From Cesiribacter sp. (lineage in GTDB: Bacteria; Bacteroidota; Bacteroidia; Cytophagales; Cyclobacteriaceae): 14,877 nucleotides of DNA. The position numbers were made by a program, and so were the translations under genes. Every line of letters begins with the position of its first letter. Position 1 is the first letter of the stretch. Shown one piece after another: positions 8,292-14,516 of this stretch. A model generated the notes under the pieces. The model worked only from the letters and a program-made list of their open reading frames with translations, was not told the DNA's origin and ran no database searches. The stretch covers positions 1 to 14,877 of the forward strand of contig JASLAE010000156.1 in the NCBI GenBank assembly GCA_030147305.1, written 5' to 3'.

Positions 8292-8323
8292 GCTTGTTTG
8301 TTGAGTGCTGACGGAGCTTTGGA

Positions 8324-8331
8324 CAAATATA
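8324..8331 (-). promoter_or_regulatory. Probable -7 promoter element of pyrR-pyrB
   Basis: The minus strand reads TATATTTG, an exact TAnnTTTG match, 32 bases before the pyrR ATG. The region where a -33 TTTG would lie is occupied by the terminator hairpin of the upstream gene and contains no TTTG. Confidence 0.55.
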
Positions 8332-8332
8332 T

Positions 8333-8359
8333 AAAAAAAGGGGCTCTACCGAAGCCCCT
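8333..8359 (-). terminator. Intrinsic terminator of the secreted protein gene
   Basis: On the minus strand AGGGGCT and AGCCCCT arms (8353-8359 with 8339-8345) enclose a 7-base loop and are followed by T at 8338-8333. It ends the gene whose stop is at 8396 and abuts the pyrR -7 element. Confidence 0.88.
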
Positions 8360-8395
8360 CTTAAGATCTGTCAAAGATTATATTATCCAATATGC

Positions 8396-9982
8396 TTAGC
8401 GCTGAGCACCCTCCCGAACTTCGCTATGCGCTCCCTGAAGCAGGGTTTCGTCTGGCTGATACACAATTTTATTGATGAAAAACACCCTGCGGGTAAAGCC
8501 GGGATTATCACTTGTTTTGCTCTTGATCCGTTGCGTACCGTAGGCAAAGAAATAAGGGCCATACCAGGGCAGCAGTGTGCTGGCTTCTTTATCCATATAA
8601 GACAGCACGTCCGTTTCGTTCTGCAGGGCCAGTTTTGCTTCATTTTTTCCTTCCAGTACTTTATCGTTCTGGATTATTTTTGTACGAATAGCTCCATCGT
8701 AGCTGTAGAGCAACACGGTATAATCAGGGTTAGGCATCACATGCACCAGCTTATCCAGCTGCGGACTTAAAGTCTCGTTTATTTCAAAACTGTTGTCCCA
8801 GATCACCTTTCCTTTGTCATCAAAACCAACCACTACGGCATGGGTATATTTGTATCCCTCCAGATACTGTTGCTGATAGGTATCGCCAGCCCTGTTGAAG
8901 TTACTGAAATAACTGCCGGAAGAACGGTTTACATATTTAGGATAGAAAGCCTCGGCCAGTAAAATATGCGTGCCGTCTACCTCAATGACATCGTGCACCA
9001 GCAGACGGTAGTTCAGCTTAACCTTTTTACCCTGTGCCAGCCGCTTCTTAATGCGGTCCTTCATGCGTTGCTGGCGCTTATCCTTCATAAAGGAGAAGAA
9101 ATTCTTGAATTCTCCGTAGTTGTAATAGTTAATCTTTTGCATGCCATCCGGTGCCACGCTGGCCACATATATGCCGCGGCTAAATTTAGAATTGCTGTTT
9201 GCGTAAGTACCGGCAATATATACGGCATCGTCGCCAAAAGTAGTGGTCCTCCCATAGAGCAGGTAATGGTCCTTTTCTGGCTTAAGCCGGTATTCAAACA
9301 ACAGTTCTCCGGTAGCATCATAGGTTTTGGAGCCAACTGTTTGCTGCTTCTCCGGCGTCTGATCGGAATAAAGCACTGTAAAGGTCTTTTGCTCAGTAGA
9401 AACCTTGAGCTCCAGCAGTTCGCTGTTGTTTAGGTAGAGACCGGGCAATACTTTAAACTGTTCATTGCCGAGATCATAGGCAAAAACGGCAGGTCGGTAA
9501 TTTACATAGCCGCCCATGAGCACCAGGTTTTCCAGGGCAGTAAATTCGGTAAGCTCAATCTGCAGATCAGATTGTATGTTATAACCTCGTATAAAGCTGG
9601 TCTCGGTATCGATGGTATAGAGATGATAATCGGTAGCGCGGTTTTTAGGCTCTGAAAATAAGAGGTATAACTTGCCCTTTCTGTACTCCCAACCCCGGTA
9701 ACTTGCCGTTACATTTACTTCTAAGCGGCTTTTCCAGCGCTCAACCAGGGTAGTATCATACAGATGTAAATCATAAACATTGGTGTTGTAGGTGCTTTCT
9801 TTAACATTACGCTTGTGTAGGAAAACCCCTTCGGTGCCCGCCGGAATTACAGAAAATTCATCATCTTCCCGCTTTAGCTCCATCTCCAGACGGGCGGGCT
9901 GTTTGAGCTGGGCCTGCGCTGCCGTAGCCAGCAGCATCAACATAAATATTCCCAGGCAATAGGTGGATAAAATTTTATTCAT
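8396..9982 (-). CDS. Secreted conserved protein of unknown function
   Basis: 528 residues from the ATG at 9982. The frame opens further upstream to 10024, but the start at 9982 (MNKILSTYCLGIFMLMLL...) places a clean signal peptide at the N-terminus, with cleavage near AAQAQ at residues 21-25. The mature part is almost all beta-strand with repeated short hydrophobic strands, in keeping with a beta-propeller or similar fold, though I cannot assign a named domain. A strongly basic helix lies at about 300-323 (DKRQQRMKDRIKKR), followed by a conserved-looking block LNYRLLVHDVIEVDG and LLAEAFYPKY. There is no membrane span after the signal peptide and no lipobox Cys. It is followed by its own terminator and read in the same direction as pyrR. 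Location (periplasm or cell surface) is inferred; the function is not known. Confidence 0.8.
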   Translation of the reverse strand: MNKILSTYCLGIFMLMLLATAAQAQLKQPARLEMELKREDDEFSVIPAGTEGVFLHKRNVKESTYNTNVYDLHLYDTTLVERWKSRLEVNVTASYRGWEYRKGKLYLLFSEPKNRATDYHLYTIDTETSFIRGYNIQSDLQIELTEFTALENLVLMGGYVNYRPAVFAYDLGNEQFKVLPGLYLNNSELLELKVSTEQKTFTVLYSDQTPEKQQTVGSKTYDATGELLFEYRLKPEKDHYLLYGRTTTFGDDAVYIAGTYANSNSKFSRGIYVASVAPDGMQKINYYNYGEFKNFFSFMKDKRQQRMKDRIKKRLAQGKKVKLNYRLLVHDVIEVDGTHILLAEAFYPKYVNRSSGSYFSNFNRAGDTYQQQYLEGYKYTHAVVVGFDDKGKVIWDNSFEINETLSPQLDKLVHVMPNPDYTVLLYSYDGAIRTKIIQNDKVLEGKNEAKLALQNETDVLSYMDKEASTLLPWYGPYFFAYGTQRIKSKTSDNPGFTRRVFFINKIVYQPDETLLQGAHSEVREGAQR

Positions 9983-10243
9983 CTTTTCAGAAAGTAGTTC
10001 GTTTGCTGTAGCTGCTACCCCCATAGGTTACAAAAAACAAGGTAGCAGCCTCTATTATTGGCATTCATTGTATAAGCACAAAATCTACTTTGCACTTCTT
10101 TTATAAGATAACACAGAATCTAGTGTAAAAACACAAAAGTTGGAGAGAATTTTATAAAATTTAGCTTTTCCCTAGCTACACGCCTGTCATCACTCTTAAA
10201 TAACCACATTAGGCACTTCTTTTCACTGCTCAGGTTGTACCTT

Positions 10244-10251
10244 TACCTTTG
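10244..10251 (+). promoter_or_regulatory. Probable -7 promoter element of the polX operon
   Basis: TACCTTTG is an exact TAnnTTTG match, preceded by a near-copy TACCTTTA at 10238-10245. It ends 22 bases before the TTG start at 10274, which supports that start. The rest of the divergent spacer 9983-10243 is AT-rich; the promoter of the minus-strand neighbour should be there, but no exact element was found. Confidence 0.55.
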
Positions 10252-10273
10252 TTAGTTTTAAAAGATTACCCGC

Positions 10274-11989
10274 TTGGAAGGACCAGATAATAAAACCATT
10301 ATTCGCCAGCTCCGGCTGGCTGCAACCCTCCTGGAGCTGCATGGCGAGAACCAGTTCAAAGTGCGCTCTTATGTGAATGCTGTTTTTCCATTAGAACGCC
10401 TCGAACAACCCCTTCGTCAGCTGCCTCGCCATGAAATTGGTAACATCCAGGGCATTGGCAAAACCATTGCCGGAAATATTGAGGAAATACTGGATACCAA
10501 CACCTTTAAGCTACTGGAGGAGCTGCTGGCCAAAACCCCTTCAGGCATCCTGGCCATGCTCAATATAAAGGGCCTGGGTCCCAAAAAGGTGCAGCAGATC
10601 TGGCAGGAGCTTAGCATAGAGGATCCGGAGGCCCTGTTGCAGGCCTGTGAAGAAAACAAACTGGCAAAGGTAAAGGGCTTTGGTCCCAAAACGCAGGAAA
10701 CCATTAAGGAATCCCTGCTTTTCTCAAAAGAGAATACGGGCCGCCTGCGTTATGCCGACTGCCTGCCACTGGCAGAAAACATAAGGTCTCTGCTGCAGCA
10801 GAAATTTCCCCAGGCCGAATGGGCCGGTGAAATGCGCCGCTGCCTGGAAGTGATTACAAACCTGTGCCTGGTAGTTGCCCACGAAGATGCAGAAACCGTG
10901 TGGCAGGAAGTAAATAATATTGAGGGCCTCCGGACAGACACCAGTTGCTGCGGGCCTTATGCCTGGCGGGGCATGTTAGAGGCTACCGGCCTGCCGGTAG
11001 CCGTGCATGTAACGGCACCAGCCAGCTTTGCCAATACACTGCTGGTGCTCACAGGCAATAACGATCACCTGGGCACCCCCCTGGCAAATGGCAAGACCCT
11101 GATGCAGGTAGCCAATGCAAGCCTTTACCAAACGGAAGCGGCTATCTATGAGGCTGCAGGCCTTGCTTATATACCTGCAGAGCTGCGCGAAGGCCGTGGA
11201 GAGCTGGAGCTGGCTGCACGCCAGCAGCTGCCCAGCCTGCTGGAGTACCAGGATTTCAGAGGCATTCTGCATAACCACAGCACCTACAGCGATGGCAAAA
11301 ACAGCCTGCGTGAAATGGCTGAATACTGCAAAAAGCTTGGCTTTGAGTACCTCGGCATCTCCGACCATAGCCAAAGTGCTTACTATGCAGGTGGCTTGCA
11401 AATAGAGAACGTACGAAAGCAACATAAAGAAATAAAGGCCCTTAATCAGGAACTGGGGCCATTCCGGATCTTTAAGGGCATTGAGAGTGATATTTTAAAC
11501 GATGGTAGCCTGGATTATCCGGCCGACCAGCTGGCAGAATTTGATTTTATCGTGGCTTCTATCCACAGTAATCTGAACATGAACCAGGAAAAAGCCACTG
11601 ATCGGCTGCTTACTGCCATTGCCAATCCTTTTACAACCATCCTGGGCCATCCCACTGGCAGGTTATTATTACGGCGTGCCGGTTATCCCATAGACCACAA
11701 AACGGTCATCGATGCCTGTGCCGCACATGGAGTGATCATAGAAATTAATGCCAACCCCTGGCGGCTAGACATTGACTGGCGCTGGGTGAGCTACGCCCTG
11801 GAACAAGGCGTGTGGATTAGCGTAAACCCAGATGCGCATGAAACAGCCGGCTATCACGATATGTATTTTGGTATGCTGGCAGGTAGAAAAGCAGGGCTTA
11901 CTGCAGCACAGTGCTTTAATGCACAACCGCTGGATGTAGTTGCCAGGCATTTTGAACAACGCAAACAGAGGGCCCTGCAACAGATATGA
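10274..11989 (+). CDS. polX: PolX-family protein with degenerate polymerase site and intact PHP nuclease domain
   Basis: 571 residues, the usual bacterial PolX length. The start is TTG at 10274: an in-frame TAA lies 15 bases upstream and no ATG occurs for more than 90 codons, while residues 1-35 already match the family start. Helix-hairpin-helix motifs lie at 55-69 (GNIQGIGKTIAG), 95-110 (NIKGLGPKKV) and 130-144 (KVKGFGPKT). In the palm region the usual AGSLRR...DxD appears as AGEMRRCLEVITNLCLVV, with Asn196 and Cys198 in place of the two metal-binding Asp. The third Asp is replaced by His245 in VAVHVT. Polymerase activity is therefore doubtful. The C-terminal PHP domain keeps all its expected metal ligands: His333, His335, Asp340, His365, Glu404, His431, His459, Asp520 and His522. 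The likely activity is 3'-5' exonuclease or another phosphoesterase action in DNA repair. It overlaps the next gene by 4 bases. Confidence 0.9.
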   Translation: MEGPDNKTIIRQLRLAATLLELHGENQFKVRSYVNAVFPLERLEQPLRQLPRHEIGNIQGIGKTIAGNIEEILDTNTFKLLEELLAKTPSGILAMLNIKGLGPKKVQQIWQELSIEDPEALLQACEENKLAKVKGFGPKTQETIKESLLFSKENTGRLRYADCLPLAENIRSLLQQKFPQAEWAGEMRRCLEVITNLCLVVAHEDAETVWQEVNNIEGLRTDTSCCGPYAWRGMLEATGLPVAVHVTAPASFANTLLVLTGNNDHLGTPLANGKTLMQVANASLYQTEAAIYEAAGLAYIPAELREGRGELELAARQQLPSLLEYQDFRGILHNHSTYSDGKNSLREMAEYCKKLGFEYLGISDHSQSAYYAGGLQIENVRKQHKEIKALNQELGPFRIFKGIESDILNDGSLDYPADQLAEFDFIVASIHSNLNMNQEKATDRLLTAIANPFTTILGHPTGRLLLRRAGYPIDHKTVIDACAAHGVIIEINANPWRLDIDWRWVSYALEQGVWISVNPDAHETAGYHDMYFGMLAGRKAGLTAAQCFNAQPLDVVARHFEQRKQRALQQI

Positions 11990-12993
11990 AAATACTTGTA
12001 ATCCGTTTTTCGTCCATTGGAGATATTGTACTCACCACCCCTGTGGTACGGGTGCTAAAAACACAACTGCAGGGAGCAGTAGTGCATTACTGCACTAAAA
12101 AAGGTTTTGCTGGCATGTTGCAGGCAAACCCATACATAGACAAGCTACACCTGCTGGAAGACAACCTCAGCAACCTGGTACAACAGCTCAAAGCAGAGCA
12201 ATTCGACTACATTATAGACCTGCACCATAACCTGCGCACTGCCATCATAAAGCAGCGGCTCGGGGTTAAAGCCTTTAGCTTTGATAAGCTGAATTTTGAG
12301 AAATGGCTGGCAGTGAATTTTAAAATTAACCGCCTGCCTAATGTGCATATTGTAGATCGGTATTTGCAAACTGTCGCCCCGCTTGGCGTAAAGGCCGACG
12401 AGCTGGGCCTTGATTATTTTATTCCTGAAAAAGACGAAGTACCACTCGAATGGCTGCCGGAAACCCATCGCTCTGGCTATGTAGCCTATGCCATTGGTGC
12501 TCAGCATAACACTAAAAAACTACCCCTGGCACGCATGATTGAGCTATGCGATAAGATTAACAAGCCCGTGATACTGCTGGGTGGTAAAGAAGATGCGGAG
12601 AATGGTGAACAAATCGAGCGTTTTTTCAGGCAGGAACAGGGTTCTGCCGCTTATGAAGAAGGCTTGCGTGAGTTGAACAAAAGAACGGTTATTTTTAATG
12701 CCTGTGGTAAGTTTAATCTTAATCAAAGTGCTTCGCTGGTGCGACAGGCCAGGCATGTTTTTAGCCACGATACCGGGTTAATGCATATTGCAGCTGCATT
12801 TAAAAGGCCTGTAATTTCCATTTGGGGGAATACTATTCCAGAATTTGGAATGTACCCCTATCGTACCCAGTTTACCGTTTTAGAAAAAAAAGGACTCTCT
12901 TGCCGCCCCTGCTCTAAGATTGGCTATAACAAATGTCCACAGCAACACTTTCTGTGTATGAATGGCATAGATTTTGATTTCTACCTGGCATAA
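11986..12993 (+). CDS. Family 9 glycosyltransferase (heptosyltransferase-like)
   Basis: 335 residues, the typical length for GT9 enzymes, which transfer heptose or related sugars from a nucleotide donor onto the lipopolysaccharide core at the inner membrane. The N-terminus MKILVIRFSSIGDIVLTTPV carries the family signature with Asp13. The donor-binding half has the HDTGLMHIAAAF block at 261-272, followed by PVISIWGNT. Near the C-terminus lie four cysteines (306, 309, 317, 324) in a CxxC...C...C arrangement, often seen in this family. The ATG overlaps the polX stop as ATGA, so the two are translationally coupled. The donor sugar and the exact acceptor cannot be told from the sequence. There is no clear terminator downstream, only an A-rich tract at 13013-13022. 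Confidence 0.88.
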   Translation: MKILVIRFSSIGDIVLTTPVVRVLKTQLQGAVVHYCTKKGFAGMLQANPYIDKLHLLEDNLSNLVQQLKAEQFDYIIDLHHNLRTAIIKQRLGVKAFSFDKLNFEKWLAVNFKINRLPNVHIVDRYLQTVAPLGVKADELGLDYFIPEKDEVPLEWLPETHRSGYVAYAIGAQHNTKKLPLARMIELCDKINKPVILLGGKEDAENGEQIERFFRQEQGSAAYEEGLRELNKRTVIFNACGKFNLNQSASLVRQARHVFSHDTGLMHIAAAFKRPVISIWGNTIPEFGMYPYRTQFTVLEKKGLSCRPCSKIGYNKCPQQHFLCMNGIDFDFYLA

Positions 12994-13052
12994 AAGTATT
13001 GTTGTTTCTAGTAAAAAAAAAGGAAAACGTTTCGTCTACCTTTTGCGTATAG

Positions 13053-13128
13053 CAAAGCTAATTATATAAACAAACAATAGCCTATGCTATTTCTGTGAAG
13101 CTTTGACAAAAGACATCCTTTTACTTTG
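13053..13128 (+). promoter_or_regulatory. Nested inverted repeats and probable promoter of the AP2 gene
   Basis: An outer 7-base inverted repeat, CAAAGCT at 13053-13059 and AGCTTTG at 13099-13105, encloses an inner hairpin AATAGC-CTAT-GCTATT at 13076-13091. The right outer arm contains TTTG at 13102-13105, which could act as a -33 element. It is followed 15 bases later by TTACTTTG at 13121-13128, a one-mismatch -7 element. The predicted transcript starts near 13135, about 45 bases before the ATG at 13180. An operator role is inference. Confidence 0.4.
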
Positions 13129-13179
13129 CTTTTACTAAAACAGCCATAGAACAAATAAAATCACAATCTTCATACCCCT

Positions 13180-13770
13180 ATGTTATACAAACTGAAACTG
13201 AAGAACTCTGACAAGACAGCCATTGTTGATGACAAAACCTATGAGTACATCACCAACAACGAGTATCTGAACACAGTAGGCTTTTTAAAGCATCTACGGC
13301 TACACTCCAGCGGATACGCATTTTTTCAGAAAAACTGGCTGAACAAAGATGGTTCTTACAGAAACGAAACAATTTACCTGCATAAGCTTGTAGCAGAAAA
13401 ATTTGTAGAGAAACCCGAGACTACCAAACGCCTTTTTGTTATTCTGAAGAACGGCGACAGATTAGACTGCCGTATCAAGAATCTTGAGTGGACTACCTTT
13501 AGTCACGTTACCCGTAACACGCGCAAAACAGATAACCCATTGGGCTATCGTGGTATTGTAAAAGATAACCAAAAGTACCGTGCTGTTATTTACAAAGATG
13601 GAAAACGCTATAACCTGGGTCTTTTCGATACCCCTGAAGAAGCCGCGCTGGCCTACAACAAAAAGTCTATAGAACTTTTTGGCAAAACCCGCAGCCTTAA
13701 TGTTATCGACAAAGAAAAGCAGAAAGAATTAGATGCGGCCGTAAGCGTACGCGAAGGCATAGAAAACTAA
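13180..13770 (+). CDS. HNH-like (degenerate) plus AP2 DNA-binding domain protein
   Basis: 196 residues. Residues 60-106 resemble the HNH nuclease fold found in homing endonucleases (IYLHKLVAEKFVEKPE ... RIKNLEWTT). Its first His is kept (His68), but the usual NHIDGNxxNNR segment reads VILKNGDRLDCR: the central catalytic His is Leu89 and the Asn positions are Asp96 and Cys97. Residues 122-175 form an AP2/ERF-type DNA-binding domain: YRGIVKD, KYRAVIYKDGKRYNLGLFDTP, then EEAALAYNKKSIELFG and SLNV. In bacteria and phages AP2 domains are typical of HNH homing endonucleases; loss of the active site suggests a DNA-binding regulator or a decayed nuclease. No intron or phage gene is nearby. The gene is monocistronic, with a nested inverted repeat upstream and a strong terminator behind. 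Codon use looks like that of its neighbours. Its target is unknown. Confidence 0.82.
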   Translation: MLYKLKLKNSDKTAIVDDKTYEYITNNEYLNTVGFLKHLRLHSSGYAFFQKNWLNKDGSYRNETIYLHKLVAEKFVEKPETTKRLFVILKNGDRLDCRIKNLEWTTFSHVTRNTRKTDNPLGYRGIVKDNQKYRAVIYKDGKRYNLGLFDTPEEAALAYNKKSIELFGKTRSLNVIDKEKQKELDAAVSVREGIEN

Positions 13771-13797
13771 GCACTACTAGAATCTTAATCTTTTTAT

Positions 13798-13828
13798 AAG
13801 CACACGCCCACAAGCGTGTGCTTTTTTT
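13798..13828 (+). terminator. Strong intrinsic terminator of the AP2 gene
   Basis: A 9-base perfect stem AGCACACGC/GCGTGTGCT (13799-13807 with 13814-13822, plus an A-T pair) with loop CCACAA is followed by seven T at 13822-13828. It begins 28 bases after the stop codon at 13768-13770. Confidence 0.93.
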
Positions 13829-13862
13829 ATTAAATAGCATAAAAGTAAATGTTAGCCTACGC

Positions 13863-14357
13863 ATGAAAACCCTCTATCTCCTCCGCCATGCCAAATCAAG
13901 CTGGGACAACGAAGAACTTAGCGACCATCAGCGCCCCCTGAATAGCCGAGGGCAGCAGGACGCTCCCAAAATGGGACAGTGGTTGGCTGCACAGGTAAAA
14001 CCACCGCAGCTTATCATTTGCAGCGATGCTGTGCGTACCCGCCAAACCATAGAACCAATTTTAAAAGCCTGGCAGCTTCCGGAAGATGTTCTGCGCATGG
14101 AGCCTCTGCTCTATCATGCCAGCAATGATGTTTTGTGGGATATTGTGCAAGAATGCGACAATGACATTGACCGGCTGCTGATTGTAGGGCACAATCCTGG
14201 TCTTACGGAGTTTGCCAATAGTCTTTGTAAGGCTTTTCGCACCGAGAACATACCAACCAGTGGTTTCCTGGCCTGCTCTTTTGATGTTAGCAAATGGGAA
14301 CAGGTAGAAGCCTGCGAAGGAGCTTTTGAGACCTATCAGTTTCCTAAGAATCTCTAA
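13863..14357 (+). CDS. sixA: SixA-type histidine phosphatase
   Basis: 164 residues from the ATG at 13863. Histidine-phosphatase superfamily: these enzymes form a phospho-His intermediate, and E. coli SixA acts on phosphorylated histidine domains of signalling or PTS proteins. The catalytic RHAK motif is at residues 8-11 (LLRHAKSSWD), the RPL block at 24-26, the second phosphate-binding arginines in SDAVRTR at 54-60, acidic Glu80 before LLYHAS, and the second catalytic histidine is His110 in GHNPGL. All active-site elements are present. An upstream in-frame ATG at 13818 lies inside the AP2 terminator and adds residues unlike the family, so it is rejected. The substrate is unknown; the members in Bacteroidota are poorly studied. 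The nearest signalling gene in the window is a histidine kinase 9 kb away, with no evidence of a link. Confidence 0.88.
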   Translation: MKTLYLLRHAKSSWDNEELSDHQRPLNSRGQQDAPKMGQWLAAQVKPPQLIICSDAVRTRQTIEPILKAWQLPEDVLRMEPLLYHASNDVLWDIVQECDNDIDRLLIVGHNPGLTEFANSLCKAFRTENIPTSGFLACSFDVSKWEQVEACEGAFETYQFPKNL

Positions 14358-14373
14358 AGTGTAGTAATGGCGG

Positions 14374-14426
14374 TAGACAAGCGCCCTAACTTTCATACGA
14401 AAAGCCATAGGTGTAGAGCTTGTCTA
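14374..14426. repeat. 9-base inverted repeat between convergent genes
   Basis: TAGACAAGC at 14374-14382 is perfectly repeated in inverted form as GCTTGTCTA at 14418-14426, with 35 bases between them. No T tract follows on either strand, so this is not a classical terminator, although it begins 17 bases after the phosphatase stop. Confidence 0.55.
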
Positions 14427-14492
14427 GAAGAATCAAAAAATTAAACCCTTGTTCTGCTGGCAGCTAAGGTTAAAGCTATAGCTAATGGAGTT

Positions 14493-14511
14493 AATGGCCG
14501 TTTTGGCCATT
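14493..14511. terminator. Hairpin behind the right-edge gene, possible weak terminator
   Basis: AATGGCC/GGCCATT (14493-14499 with 14505-14511) encloses loop GTTTT and starts 5 bases after the minus-strand stop at 14517. No T run follows in either direction, so termination here would be weak or factor-dependent. A 10-base palindrome AGCTATAGCT lies just beyond, at 14474-14483. Confidence 0.4.
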
Positions 14512-14516
14512 GCACA

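Noticed and set aside
8292..8323. Possible PyrR attenuator in the pyrR leader
   Set aside because: The leader is too short and lacks both the PyrR-binding loop and a second terminator; the only hairpin lies upstream of the -7 element and serves the previous gene.
13103..13108. TTGACA, a sigma-70 -35 consensus
   Set aside because: No TATAAT follows at 16-18 bases; in this phylum the TTTG/TAnnTTTG reading of the same site is more likely.
13818..13862. Upstream start of the histidine phosphatase
   Set aside because: It lies within the arm of the AP2 terminator, and the conserved protein begins at MKTLYLLRHAK.
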